A stretch of 64,000 nt of DNA from NCBI RefSeq assembly GCF_900142925.1, contig NZ_FRCN01000001.1:186001-250000 (forward strand), given 5' to 3'. Shown here piece after piece: positions 1-8,616 of this stretch (position 1 is the stretch's first letter; the number at the start of each line of letters is the position of its first letter). Below the pieces are notes generated by a model. That model was not told the origin of the DNA, ran no database searches, and saw only the letters and a list, made by a program, of their open reading frames with translations. The position numbers and the translations under genes were made by a program. This DNA comes from Chitinophaga sp. CF418. Its GTDB lineage: Bacteria > Bacteroidota > Bacteroidia > Chitinophagales > Chitinophagaceae.

Positions 1-948
1 GTAGGGGCTGGTCCTATTGGCATTGCATGTGGACTGGCGGCACAAAAGGCTGGATTAAGTTATGTTATCGCGGAAAAAGGATGTCTTACCAACTCCCTCT
101 ACAATTATCCACTATACATGACCTTCTTTTCCACTTCGGAAAGGCTGGAAATTGGCGGTATTCCCTTCGTTTCGATCAGCGCCAAACCAATGCGTCCTGA
201 GGCACTGGAATATTACCGCAGGGTCACCATCTCCAATCACCTGAATGTGCGCTTATTTGAGCCCGTAGAGGACATTAAATGCACCGGGGAGGTATATACG
301 GTCACGACCGATAAAGCGACCTATCATGCCCGGCATGTCATCATTGCCACCGGCTTTTATGATATACCCAACATGCTGCATATACCGGGAGAACATCTCG
401 CGAAAGTAAATCACTACTACAAAGACCCTCATTTCTATGCGGCACAAAAGGTGATAGTGATCGGGGCTAATAACTCTTCTGTGGATGCAGCGCTGGAGAC
501 CTACCGGAAAGGCGCCGATGTTACAATGGTGATAAGGGAAGAAGGGATCGGGAAACGGGTTAAATACTGGGTAAAACCGGATATAGAGAACCGCATCAAA
601 GAAGGCAGTATCAAGGCTTATTTCCACTCCCATGTAAAAGCCATCAGGGAGAACGAAGTGGATATATCAACACCGGAAGGTATGATCACTATACAGAATG
701 ATTTTGTGCTGGCGCTGACAGGCTATCAGCCTAATTTCAATTTCCTGGAGAAAGCAGGCGTCACCCTGAGCCGTGATGCAAAGAAGTATCCCACTTATAA
801 TCCTGATACCATGGAGACCAACATGCCCAACTTATACCTGGCAGGCGTGGTATGCGGCGGTATGGATACACATGTCTGGTTCATTGAGAACTCCAGGGAT
901 CATGCAGATAAGATCATTGCACACATATCAGGCAAGATGCGTGAATAA
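1..948 (+). CDS. ypdA: YpdA family bacillithiol disulfide reductase, 5' end missing
   Basis: Flavoprotein of the thioredoxin-reductase fold that recycles bacillithiol disulfide with NADPH in the cytosol. The frame is open from base 1, which already encodes the FAD dinucleotide-binding loop (VGAGPIGIACG), so only about ten N-terminal residues lie outside the window; 315 residues are visible against roughly 325 for the family. A second Rossmann motif (VIVIGANNSSVDAALE) at about residue 155 binds NADPH, and the C-terminal part ends with a FAD-contact segment (NLYLAGVVCGG). It lacks the CxxC pair of true thioredoxin reductases, as expected for YpdA. It converges on murB across a 207-base spacer rich in inverted repeats. 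Presence of YpdA suggests the organism makes bacillithiol (inference). Confidence 0.88.
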   Translation, partial: VGAGPIGIACGLAAQKAGLSYVIAEKGCLTNSLYNYPLYMTFFSTSERLEIGGIPFVSISAKPMRPEALEYYRRVTISNHLNVRLFEPVEDIKCTGEVYTVTTDKATYHARHVIIATGFYDIPNMLHIPGEHLAKVNHYYKDPHFYAAQKVIVIGANNSSVDAALETYRKGADVTMVIREEGIGKRVKYWVKPDIENRIKEGSIKAYFHSHVKAIRENEVDISTPEGMITIQNDFVLALTGYQPNFNFLEKAGVTLSRDAKKYPTYNPDTMETNMPNLYLAGVVCGGMDTHVWFIENSRDHADKIIAHISGKMRE

Positions 949-958
949 TGCAGGAGCT

Positions 959-1101
959 GTATCAAAAGTATGATGCCGCTTCTTTTATTCGGCAGATAGT
1001 CGTTTAAGCGGCTTTCAGCGCCTTCGCTCATTTTTGATACATCCCTGCAAACACGTAGCTCGCCTGAGGCGGAGCGGGCTATGCTCCACCTCAGGCGAGC
1101 T
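959..1101. repeat. nested inverted repeats between convergent ypdA and murB
   Basis: Three inverted pairs are visible. GTATCAAAA at 959-967 pairs with TTTTGATAC at 1032-1040; inside it GCCGCTT at 975-981 pairs with AAGCGGC at 1006-1012. Next to it an 18-base arm at 1057-1074 pairs with 1084-1101 with a single mismatch around a 9-base loop. They could act as a bidirectional terminator for the two converging genes, or be copies of a dispersed repeat. No classical T-tract follows the strong 18-base hairpin. Confidence 0.6.
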
Positions 1102-1155
1102 GACCAAAGCGATTGAGCGTTTTCGGGCCGGCTGTAATATGGTCCTGCCGGATAA

Positions 1156-2175
1156 TCAGACAATATTCACTTCTCTTTCCAGTTCCACACCGAACTTCTC
1201 CTGCACACTGTCCAGCACCCGCTGCGACAAACGATAGATCTCATCGCCGGTGGCATTGCCATAGTTAACCAGCACCAGGGCCTGACGGACGTGTACGCCT
1301 GCATCTCCTTCTCTGAAACCTTTCCACCCACACTGTTCTATCATCCACCCTGCAGCCAGTTTATAGGCACCGTCGGCGGTTGGATAGGCCACCATATGCG
1401 GAAATGCTTCCTTCAGTGCTGCATACTTTTCTGCAGGTACTGTCGGGTTCTTGAAAAAACTACCGGCATTGCCTATTTCCGCCGGATTAGGCAACTTGGA
1501 ACTGCGTATATTAATCACCGCCTGGCTAATAGCCTTTATGCTCAATTCCTGTACGTCCATGTGTTTCAGCTCTTCCTCTATTGCGCCATAGCTGGTATTG
1601 AACTTCGGATGTTTGGATAAGCGGTAGGTCACAGAGAGAATGGCAAACTGCCCTTTGTACTGACGTTTAAAAACGCTTTCACGATATCCGAACTGACAAT
1701 CTGCGTTATTGAAGATAACAGTGGCATGGTCCTGCATGTGATAAGCTTCCAGCTCATGAAAACAGTCCTTTATTTCCACACCATATGCGCCGATATTCTG
1801 CATGGGACTGGCGCCTACGTTACCTGGTATCAGCGACAGGTTTTCCAGTCCTGCGCGGTTATTTTTGATACAGTCCATCACAAAGCTATGCCAGGCCTCT
1901 CCTGCCCCTGCTTTCACATATACGTACTCGTCATCTTCGCCTACTACTTCGATGCCTTTTATTTCATTTTTTAAGAGGAGACCTTCATAAAAATTGTGGA
2001 CGAAGAGGATATTACTACCACCTCCAAGTATCATATGGGGCAGCTCCGGTAAGGGCGGATTTTCCAGCAGTTGCTTCAACTCATCTGTCGATCTGAAAGA
2101 GGCGAAGAAACGTGCCTGGCTGGCAATGCCAAACGAATTATAAGACCTGAGCGAAACATTTTCGGATATGCGCAT
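1156..2175 (-). CDS. murB: UDP-N-acetylenolpyruvoylglucosamine reductase MurB (type I)
   Basis: Reduces UDP-GlcNAc-enolpyruvate to UDP-MurNAc with NADPH and FAD, the second committed step of peptidoglycan synthesis in the cytosol. 339 residues, the length of type I MurB. Visible motifs in order: NSFGI near the N-terminus, the FAD loop LGGGSNILF at about 50, LSLIPGNVGASPMQNIGAYG at about 110-130, YRESVFK typical of type I enzymes, GNAGSFFKNP with the catalytic Ser proton donor at about 240, and MIEQCGWKGFREG. The ATG at 2175 lies only 64 bases from the divergent ATG at 2240, so both promoters share this short gap. No accessory domain or truncation is seen. Confidence 0.96.
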   Translation of the reverse strand: MRISENVSLRSYNSFGIASQARFFASFRSTDELKQLLENPPLPELPHMILGGGSNILFVHNFYEGLLLKNEIKGIEVVGEDDEYVYVKAGAGEAWHSFVMDCIKNNRAGLENLSLIPGNVGASPMQNIGAYGVEIKDCFHELEAYHMQDHATVIFNNADCQFGYRESVFKRQYKGQFAILSVTYRLSKHPKFNTSYGAIEEELKHMDVQELSIKAISQAVINIRSSKLPNPAEIGNAGSFFKNPTVPAEKYAALKEAFPHMVAYPTADGAYKLAAGWMIEQCGWKGFREGDAGVHVRQALVLVNYGNATGDEIYRLSQRVLDSVQEKFGVELEREVNIV

Positions 2176-2239
2176 ATGATCGTAAATTTAGTATAAAGCT
2201 GCTGTGCAGCATTCAACAACTGACAAATATAGTAAAACC

Positions 2240-2908
2240 ATGCCTCAAACTGCTGTTGTAATAGGCGCTACCGGGCTCACAGGTACTACTCTGGTCACTT
2301 TGCTGTTGCATGACCCGCACTTCAGTAAGGTGAAGGTACTGTTGCGCAGTCCCTCCTTCAAACAGCGTCCCGGGCTGGAGGTGGTCCTGGTAGACTTTAA
2401 TGATGAGGAAGGCCTTTCTGAGGCCTTACAGGGCGATGTGCTCTTCTGCTGCATAGGCACTACTATCCGCCAGGCAGGCTCTAAAGAACGGTTCCGTGAA
2501 GTGGATTTCGAAATACCGCTGCGCTGCGCCACACTGGCCCGCAGGCATGGTATGCAGCAGTTCCAGCTGATCTCAGCCATCGGCGCTAATCCCCATTCCC
2601 GCAACTTCTATCTGCGTACAAAAGGAGAAGTGGAACAGGCAGTGGAAAGACTGGGATTCCCTTCCCTGCATATTTTCCGTCCCTCGATTTTGCTGGGTGT
2701 GCGCAAGATATTCAGGTTGAAGGAATGGCTAGGAATAGTACTCGCGATGGTATTTTATTTCCTGTGGCAGGGAAGATGGCGGAAATACCGTCCTGTGAAA
2801 GCTGCAAATGTTGCCTGTGCTATGCTCAACGTAGCTAAGAAAGCGCCTGACGGGACACACGTTTATGAATATGACGCTATTAAGGAACTGGCGGGACGAG
2901 GAAGATAA
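2240..2908 (+). CDS. NAD(P)-binding atypical SDR (NmrA/Tip30-like)
   Basis: 222 residues beginning MPQTAVVIGATGLTG, with the glycine-rich Rossmann loop GATGLTG right at the N-terminus. The segment LFCCIGTTIRQAGSKERFREVDFE and a later SAIGANPHSRNFYLRTKGEVE carry the features of the Tip30/HTATIP2-like group of atypical short-chain dehydrogenases, which often act as NADPH sensors or unknown-substrate reductases. The open frame extends upstream to a GTG at 2204, but the ATG at 2240 places the Rossmann strand at the usual position, so I start there. It lies divergent from murB and converges on priA with a 19-base gap. Substrate unknown. Confidence 0.82.
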   Translation: MPQTAVVIGATGLTGTTLVTLLLHDPHFSKVKVLLRSPSFKQRPGLEVVLVDFNDEEGLSEALQGDVLFCCIGTTIRQAGSKERFREVDFEIPLRCATLARRHGMQQFQLISAIGANPHSRNFYLRTKGEVEQAVERLGFPSLHIFRPSILLGVRKIFRLKEWLGIVLAMVFYFLWQGRWRKYRPVKAANVACAMLNVAKKAPDGTHVYEYDAIKELAGRGR

Positions 2909-2927
2909 AGATCATGTACCATTCACA

Positions 2928-5375
2928 TCATGTACAATCTACATCCGGCACGATGATCACTGAACGGAACTGCTTTTCTGCCAGCAGTTTGATAAAATGC
3001 TCCTGCAGCAACCGTTTGGTATTAGCGATGACTTTCGTATCGCGGGGTAACTTGATCAGCATTTCCTGCAGGTAGTTATTGCGTACACGGCCTACCAGTG
3101 GTACCGCCGGCCCTACCAGCCTTGGCCCGATATGAGGCCGCAGCCAGTTGCCCAATACCTGTGCTGCCTGTTCTACCGTTTGCTGATTTTTATGTTTGAG
3201 CGTAATCTTCAACAGCCTGTAAAAAGGCGGATAACCAAAACGTTCCCGTTCGGCTATTTCCGCTGCATACATCGCCTTATAGTCATGGGTGGTGACATAA
3301 TGCAATATAGGATGTCGTGTATTGCTGGCCTGTATGATCACTTTTCCCTTGCCATGTTTTCTACCGGCACGGCCACTCACCTGTTCCATCAGCTGAAAAG
3401 CCCTTTCATTCACGCGGAAGTCGGGGAAGCTCAGTAAACTATCTGCACTTAATATCCCTACCAGGTTCACGTTTTCAAAGTCCAGTCCTTTCACCACCAT
3501 CTGCGTCCCCACCAGGATGTCTATACCTCGTTGTTCCAGCAGCTGGATCATCTTGTTGTGACTATCCTTGTTACGCACGGCATCCATATCCATACGGGCT
3601 ATGCGCGCCTTCGGGAAAAGCTGTTGCAGATCATCCTCTATCTTTTCTGTACCAAAGCTCTTGGGAATGAGCGTCTGGCTGCCGCAGGCCGCACAGGTCT
3701 GCGGATAAGGATAGCGGGTACCGCAATAGTGACAATGCAGTTTATCCTGGTTACGGTGATAGGTCAGGGAAACATCACAGTTTTTGCAATTGGGTATCCA
3801 GCCACAGGTAGTACACATCAGGAAGGGCGCATACCCACGCCTGTTCTGGAAAAGGATTACCTGCTTCTCGGCCGCCATACTGTTATTGATAGCGGCATTC
3901 AACTGTGGCGTGAAGTTTTCCTGCATATTCTTTTCCGCGCGTTCCTTCTTTACATCCACAATTTCTATTTCCGGCATTTCCAGTCCGCCGAAACGCTCCA
4001 TCAGTTCCACCAGTCCATATTTCCCCTGCTGTGCATTGAAATAGGATTCCAGGGAGGGCGTAGCGGAACCCAGCAATACCTTTGCACCAAACAATCCGGC
4101 GTAATAGATAGCTGCATCCCTGGCATGATAACGGGGGGCAGGGTCCTGTTGTTTGTAGGAGGTATCATGTTCTTCATCCAGGATGATCATGCCCAGATCA
4201 CGGAAAGGCAGTAACAGACTGGAACGTGCGCCCAGCAGTATCTGCAGTTCGCCGGTCTTTACCTTGTTCCAGATCTCTACCCTTTCGTTATTATTAAAGC
4301 GGGAATGATAGATCCCGATCTTCTTTCCAAAGTGTTTCTGCAGGCGGCGGACGATCTGTGCGGTCAGGGCTATTTCCGGCAGAAGATATAGTACCTGTTT
4401 ACCGCTGGCTACATACTCTTCGATCAGTTTTATATACAACTGTGTTTTACCACTGGAGGTAACACCGTGCAGTAATGTTACCGGTCTGGCAGCAAAGCTG
4501 TTGCGTACTTCCGCCAGGGCTTTCTCCTGTGCGGGGCTAAGCTCAAAGTCAATCTGTGTCTCTGCTTTACCATTGCCTGGCACACGGTCTACCACCCGCT
4601 GTTCTATCCACACCACGTTTTTGTCCACCAGTCCTTTTAGCTGTGCTGTGGTAGCGCCTGATTTTTTCAGCAGTTCACTCTGCAGCACGCTGCCCTGTGT
4701 TTTTATCAGGTGCAGGTAAGCCAGCAGCAGTTCCATCTGCTTGGGCGCGCGGGATAGTTCATTGAAGAGCGGCGCCAGTAGTTCCTCATCTTCGTATTGT
4801 GCATGCAGCTGCACATAATTCTCTTTCTTCTCCTTGTATACCTCTTTCAGCTCTTCATATACCAGCAGTACTTTCTTCTCTATCAGCTTCTTGATGGTAG
4901 AGTATACGTCTGACTTATCGAGTATCAGCTGTACTTCGTCAATTCTCAGTTCTTTTCGTATATGCAGGGCTTCTGCTACCAGGTATTCATCATCATCCAG
5001 GCCGGTGAAATCATCGCCGTAGGCGTCGTTGAAAAGCAGTAACGTCTCGCTGGAGAGCTTCAGGTGGGCAGGTAAGGCGGCATTCAGCACTTCCCCTTCG
5101 CTGCACATGTAATAGGATGACAGCCATTGCCAGAATGACAGCTGTGTAGGATATACTACCGGATCTTTATCCAGCATATCCAGCAGCGGTTTGGTTTTAT
5201 AGTCAGCGGGAGCCTGTTCGTGAATGGCCTTTACAATACCTGCATATTTCTTCTGTTTGCCCAGTTGTACGGCCACACGGCTGCCTACCTTCAGGGATTC
5301 CTCCATGTGGGGAGGCACCGAGTAGGTGTAATTCTTCGGCAGAGCCAATGGCAGTATGACGTCAGCAAACTTCAT
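2928..5375 (-). CDS. priA: primosomal protein N' (replication restart helicase PriA)
   Basis: 3'-to-5' DNA helicase that recognises stalled forks and reloads the replicative helicase. 815 residues. The N-terminal 3'-DNA-binding domain comes first (about 1-105), followed by a winged-helix region. The superfamily 2 helicase core contains Walker A GVTSSGKT near residue 305 and the DEEHD box near 400. A zinc-binding insertion with CTTCGWIPNC, CDVS, HCHYCG and CAACGS (about 515-560) is characteristic of PriA, and helicase motif VI is in QVSGRAGR. The gene starts 9 bases after the stop of the upstream acyltransferase, so the two are probably cotranscribed. Nothing is truncated. Confidence 0.96.
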   Translation of the reverse strand: MKFADVILPLALPKNYTYSVPPHMEESLKVGSRVAVQLGKQKKYAGIVKAIHEQAPADYKTKPLLDMLDKDPVVYPTQLSFWQWLSSYYMCSEGEVLNAALPAHLKLSSETLLLFNDAYGDDFTGLDDDEYLVAEALHIRKELRIDEVQLILDKSDVYSTIKKLIEKKVLLVYEELKEVYKEKKENYVQLHAQYEDEELLAPLFNELSRAPKQMELLLAYLHLIKTQGSVLQSELLKKSGATTAQLKGLVDKNVVWIEQRVVDRVPGNGKAETQIDFELSPAQEKALAEVRNSFAARPVTLLHGVTSSGKTQLYIKLIEEYVASGKQVLYLLPEIALTAQIVRRLQKHFGKKIGIYHSRFNNNERVEIWNKVKTGELQILLGARSSLLLPFRDLGMIILDEEHDTSYKQQDPAPRYHARDAAIYYAGLFGAKVLLGSATPSLESYFNAQQGKYGLVELMERFGGLEMPEIEIVDVKKERAEKNMQENFTPQLNAAINNSMAAEKQVILFQNRRGYAPFLMCTTCGWIPNCKNCDVSLTYHRNQDKLHCHYCGTRYPYPQTCAACGSQTLIPKSFGTEKIEDDLQQLFPKARIARMDMDAVRNKDSHNKMIQLLEQRGIDILVGTQMVVKGLDFENVNLVGILSADSLLSFPDFRVNERAFQLMEQVSGRAGRKHGKGKVIIQASNTRHPILHYVTTHDYKAMYAAEIAERERFGYPPFYRLLKITLKHKNQQTVEQAAQVLGNWLRPHIGPRLVGPAVPLVGRVRNNYLQEMLIKLPRDTKVIANTKRLLQEHFIKLLAEKQFRSVIIVPDVDCT

Positions 5376-5384
5376 TTGTAAATG

Positions 5385-6125
5385 TTATACACTAGCTTTC
5401 AATTCCCGTTCCATAATGTCAAACACCCGTTGTTTCAGGGTTGGCAGGTCTTCCATTGTCAGTCCGGTGACAGGTACAGGAGGCAGGTATACCACCCTGC
5501 AGCGACCGGGATTCAGGTTGAACCCATTAGCGTGGAGGCGGTCTCCGTTATCGAGATACAGGACAGGCTGAATAGGCGTCTGCGTTTCAATGGCTATACG
5601 GAAAGCGCCATTATGGAATGGCTGCAGCGGCTTATCGGTTCCGTTGGTAGTTCCTTCAGGAAAGATGAGGATAGAGATACCTTCCCTAATGGCGGCGATC
5701 ATCTCCCTTACACTGCGGGAACGGGCTTTGGCGTCCGAGCGGTCTACCAGTACAACAGATTGTTTATAAATAAACCCGAAAAACGGGATCTTTTTCATTT
5801 CTATCTTTCCCAGGGGGCGGAAAGGCAGGCGCATCACCTGTACGGCGAGTGCGGCGTCGAGGTAGGAGCGGTGGTTCACTACATACAGGTAAGGGGTTTT
5901 ATCTTTCCTGTTATGCTTATAAATCCTTTTCACCCTTATACCGACTGCAGGAAACCATGTGTGAGACCAGAAGCGCAGGAAATAGAAGACAACGTTCCCT
6001 CCTTTTACCCTTCCAAAGAAAGAAGCCACAAAAATGGGCGGAAGGATGAGGAACATAATACCAAGAAAAACAATTGCAGCATATATGATATACACTACAT
6101 GTAACGGCTTGAGCAATAACTTCAT
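5385..6125 (-). CDS. 1-acyl-sn-glycerol-3-phosphate acyltransferase (PlsC family)
   Basis: Membrane-bound acyltransferase that adds the sn-2 acyl chain to lysophosphatidate in phospholipid synthesis. 246 residues with a hydrophobic N-terminus (VVYIIYAAIVFLGIMFLIL, one or two membrane passes). The catalytic NHxxxxD box reads NHRSYLD at about residue 85, and the substrate-binding FPEGT motif reads FPEGTTNG at about 155. It sits between a DUF4258 protein (64-base gap upstream) and priA (9-base gap downstream), all leftward, and probably heads the priA transcript. Other lysophospholipid acyltransferases of the family cannot be excluded. Confidence 0.9.
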   Translation of the reverse strand: MKLLLKPLHVVYIIYAAIVFLGIMFLILPPIFVASFFGRVKGGNVVFYFLRFWSHTWFPAVGIRVKRIYKHNRKDKTPYLYVVNHRSYLDAALAVQVMRLPFRPLGKIEMKKIPFFGFIYKQSVVLVDRSDAKARSRSVREMIAAIREGISILIFPEGTTNGTDKPLQPFHNGAFRIAIETQTPIQPVLYLDNGDRLHANGFNLNPGRCRVVYLPPVPVTGLTMEDLPTLKQRVFDIMERELKASV

Positions 6126-6189
6126 AATAATGCCAGTCTCTTTAATAGTCGGATCAAGCCGGAAAATTACTGCTTACTGATGGAAATAC

Positions 6190-6645
6190 CTAATTACAGC
6201 TGCAAGACCAGTCCTTGTCCAGATCAATGCAGGTCACTACGCTGGTAGTATCTTCACAGGGTGCGAAGACCACCCGGAGGTGTTGTCCTTCTTCAGAATA
6301 ACCTTCCAGTGCATAGGTCGGGCAAGGTTCGTCGTGGGGATTGGATTTCTCGGTATTTACACGCCCTGTTTCCAGGATCTCAACTACTTCTTCTTCGGTT
6401 ACATGGCGGCAGGCCATCCGGCATCTGGCGTGACGGGTATACTTCAGATGGGCATGCCGGTTGAGAATTGCAGGGTCGCTGCCATTGGTATTGGAATTTT
6501 TTTGATTTGCCCTGGTGATGCTTGTGTTACCCGGAGCAGACACACGCGGTTGACGCTGTGGTCCTTTCCACCATTGTTGCTGCCAGGCCAGCCACAACAA
6601 TAGTCCCAATAACAACATAGGTACATACTTGCCCTTAGATTTCAT
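6190..6645 (-). CDS. membrane-anchored DUF4258 protein
   Basis: 151 residues. An N-terminal hydrophobic helix (VPMLLLGLLLWLAW) serves as anchor or signal, followed by a polar linker. A DUF4258 domain then spans about residues 65-150: HLKYTRHARCRMACRHVTEEEVVEILETG. Such domains resemble the RelE-like fold of small toxins, but in this anchored form the role is unknown. The cysteines in CRMAC, the C of PCPTYALEG, CEDTT and CIDLDKDWSCSC are conserved-looking and could bind metal (inference). Leftward, 64 bases upstream of the PlsC gene. Confidence 0.75.
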   Translation of the reverse strand: MKSKGKYVPMLLLGLLLWLAWQQQWWKGPQRQPRVSAPGNTSITRANQKNSNTNGSDPAILNRHAHLKYTRHARCRMACRHVTEEEVVEILETGRVNTEKSNPHDEPCPTYALEGYSEEGQHLRVVFAPCEDTTSVVTCIDLDKDWSCSCN

Positions 6646-6738
6646 GGTTACGCTCTGTTACAAAATATTTCAGCATTTGCTCTGCCGGGCGGCAATCTAT
6701 ACAATTTTGGCAACATATTCAGTATAAAAAAAAGGTGC

Positions 6739-6746
6739 TACCTTTG
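6739..6746 (+). promoter_or_regulatory. -7 box TACCTTTG for mtaB
   Basis: Exact match to the Bacteroidota -7 consensus TAnnTTTG, ending 8 bases before the mtaB ATG at 6755. No TTTG element was found at the preferred 19-21 base distance upstream. Confidence 0.6.
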
Positions 6747-6754
6747 CCCTCCTT

Positions 6755-8032
6755 ATGACAACAGGTAAAAAAGTAGCATTTCATACCCTCGGCTGTAAGC
6801 TGAATTTTTCAGAAACCTCCTCCCTGAGCAGGCTGCTGGAACAGGATGGATTTGTGAAGACGGATTTTGAGGAACAGGCCGATGTATATGTGATCAATAC
6901 CTGCTCTGTTACCGACAATGCGGATAAAGAGTGCCGGCACCTGGTGCGCCGTATCCAGCGCAGGGCTCCTGAAAGCATGATCGTGATCACCGGCTGCTAT
7001 GCGCAGTTAAAACCCAAGGAAATCGCTGAAATTGAAGGAGTTGACCTGGTATTGGGGGCGGCAGAGAAGTTCAATATCGTAGATCATCTGAAAACACTCA
7101 CCAAAGGCGATAGCGCAAAGATCTGCTCCTGCGATATCGAAGACGTGAACACCTTCCATGCCTCTTATTCACTGAACGACCGTACCCGTACCTTTCTGAA
7201 GGTGCAGGACGGCTGTGACTATACCTGCTCTTTCTGTACCATTCCCATGGCGCGTGGCAAAAGCCGTAGCGACAGTGTAGCCAGTGTGGTGGAGCATGCC
7301 CATTCCCTGGCAGCCAGCGGTGTGAAAGAGATCGTGCTGACAGGCATTAACCTGGGAGACTTTGGCAAGGGCCTGGAAGGTGGTAAGAAAAGAGAAGAAA
7401 CCTTCTTTGAGCTGATACAGGAACTGGATAAAGTGGAAGGCATAGCGCGTTACCGCATCTCTTCCATAGAACCCAACCTGCTGAGCAATGAGATCATCGA
7501 ATTTGTAGCCAACAGCAAAAAGTTCATGCCTCATTTCCATATTCCCCTGCAGAGTGGTAGTAATGATATACTGGGCCTGATGCGCCGCCGTTACCGCCGT
7601 GAACTGTATGCGGAAAAAGTTGCCCTGATCAAACAGTTTATGCCACATTGCGCCATTGGTGTAGATGTGATAGTAGGCTTCCCGGCAGAATCTGATGCAC
7701 ATTTCCAGGAAACGTATGATTTCCTGCATTCCCTGGACGTTAGTTATCTGCATGTATTCACTTATTCTGAACGCGCCAACACCGCTGCGCTTGATATCAG
7801 CCCGGTGGTACCTGTGAACGTAAGGAATGAGCGCAATAAGTTGCTGCGTAACCTGAGCCATAAGAAACAACAATATTTCAATGAACAGCATGTTGGTGAA
7901 ACAAGGAAAGTGTTGTTTGAAAAACATGGCAAGGATGGTATGATGGAAGGATACACTGATAACTATATTAAAGTGACCACACCTTACCGTCTTGAATGGA
8001 CAAATCAGCTGATAGATTGGGAGTTGAAATAG
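6755..8032 (+). CDS. mtaB: tRNA t6A37 methylthiotransferase MtaB
   Basis: Radical-SAM enzyme that converts t6A37 to ms2t6A37 in tRNAs reading ANN codons. 425 residues. The N-terminal UPF0004/MTTase domain carries the three iron-sulfur cysteines in LGCKLN, NTCSVT and TGCYAQ. The radical SAM core has CDYTCSFCTIP (CxxxCxxC) near residue 155, and the sequence ends in a TRAM-like domain. The GCKLNFSETS signature separates MtaB from MiaB and RimO, which read GCxMNxxDS or similar. A consensus -7 box lies 8 bases upstream of the ATG. The gene is monocistronic and precedes the tRNA-Val pair. Confidence 0.94.
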   Translation: MTTGKKVAFHTLGCKLNFSETSSLSRLLEQDGFVKTDFEEQADVYVINTCSVTDNADKECRHLVRRIQRRAPESMIVITGCYAQLKPKEIAEIEGVDLVLGAAEKFNIVDHLKTLTKGDSAKICSCDIEDVNTFHASYSLNDRTRTFLKVQDGCDYTCSFCTIPMARGKSRSDSVASVVEHAHSLAASGVKEIVLTGINLGDFGKGLEGGKKREETFFELIQELDKVEGIARYRISSIEPNLLSNEIIEFVANSKKFMPHFHIPLQSGSNDILGLMRRRYRRELYAEKVALIKQFMPHCAIGVDVIVGFPAESDAHFQETYDFLHSLDVSYLHVFTYSERANTAALDISPVVPVNVRNERNKLLRNLSHKKQQYFNEQHVGETRKVLFEKHGKDGMMEGYTDNYIKVTTPYRLEWTNQLIDWELK

Positions 8033-8137
8033 TGATCTGTTTATAAATACAATCGCCTAAAACCCTTTACAGCAAAGCATTTTAGAGTAGTATAAGTTTA
8101 GAGGACACTTACTTTTTTTAAAATCTTCTCAAAAAAA

Positions 8138-8168
8138 TTTGGTAGAATAAAAATAGTTTATACCTTTG
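8138..8168 (+). promoter_or_regulatory. consensus promoter of the tRNA-Val pair
   Basis: TTTG at 8138-8141, a 19-base spacer and TACCTTTG at 8161-8168 match the Bacteroidota housekeeping-sigma consensus TTTG-N19-21-TAnnTTTG exactly. The first tRNA begins 44 bases after the -7 box. Confidence 0.85.
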
Positions 8169-8212
8169 CAATCCCATCAGACGAAAGGCCTGACGGTAAC
8201 GAAGAAAAAAGA

Positions 8213-8287
8213 GGGAGTTTAGCTCAGCTGGTTCAGAGCATCTGCCTTACAAGCAGAGGGTCGACGGTTCGAATCCGCCAACTCCCA
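8213..8287 (+). tRNA. tRNA-Val (anticodon TAC), copy 1
   Basis: 75-nt cloverleaf: acceptor GGGAGTT/AACTCCC, D-arm GCTC...GAGC, anticodon stem TCTGC/GCAGA with loop CTTACAA (anticodon TAC), T-loop TTCGAAT. CCA is not encoded. The T-stem GACGG/CCGCC has an A-C mismatch at the second pair, which copy 2 does not have. Confidence 0.96.
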
Positions 8288-8320
8288 CTCTTTAAGTTTT
8301 TCACTGATTTTTTTCTTCAA

Positions 8321-8395
8321 GGGAGTTTAGCTCAGCTGGTTCAGAGCATCTGCCTTACAAGCAGAGGGTCGATGGTTCGAATCCGTCAACTCCCA
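8321..8395 (+). tRNA. tRNA-Val (anticodon TAC), copy 2
   Basis: 75-nt near-identical copy 33 bases after the first, differing at two T-stem positions. GATGG/CCGTC pairs fully with one G-U wobble. Same TAC anticodon and no encoded CCA. Both copies share the upstream promoter and the terminator that follows. Confidence 0.97.
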
Positions 8396-8403
8396 CTGAA
8401 TAC

Positions 8404-8444
8404 AAGAGGCTGCATCATTAATCATGATGCAGCCTCTTTTTTTT
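8404..8444 (+). terminator. intrinsic terminator after the tRNA-Val pair
   Basis: A 15-bp perfect stem (8404-8418 with 8424-8438) around a 5-base loop, followed by a run of T up to 8444. Confidence 0.92.
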
Positions 8445-8465
8445 ATGTGAAGTGAAAGGAATAGT

Positions 8466-8613
8466 TTGTATATCGTTAATTATCCCCTTTATTCCAATCC
8501 GACAGATACCACTACTTTATCGGCACATTTAGCACAACACGAAGCAGCTACAGAACGGTTCTTAAAAGCCTCACAGCTGATGCTGAATATGGCTCAGAGG
8601 AAATTACACCTTA
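8466..8613 (+). pseudogene. decayed IS1182-like transposase fragment
   Basis: Three overlapping reading frames together spell a piece of an IS1182-type DDE transposase. Frame one (8466-8561) gives NPTDTTTLSAHLAQHEA. A shift at about 8561 continues with LKSLTADAEYGSEE, and a second shift at about 8602 continues with NYT. Family members read roughly PTDTxTLxxHL...ADAGYGSEENY at this point, as I recall them. Only about 50 codons remain, without terminal repeats, so it is a relic. It lies between the tRNA-Val terminator and the 3' end of the hydrolase gene and supports past mobile-element activity beside the tRNA genes. Confidence 0.62.
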
Positions 8614-8616
8614 TTA

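Noticed and set aside
253..633. 126-codon minus-strand open frame inside ypdA
   Set aside because: Lies wholly opposite a clear flavoprotein gene and has no recognisable domain; a shadow frame.
7169..7927. 252-codon minus-strand open frame inside mtaB
   Set aside because: Opposite strand of a well-conserved radical-SAM gene; composition is unlike a folded protein.
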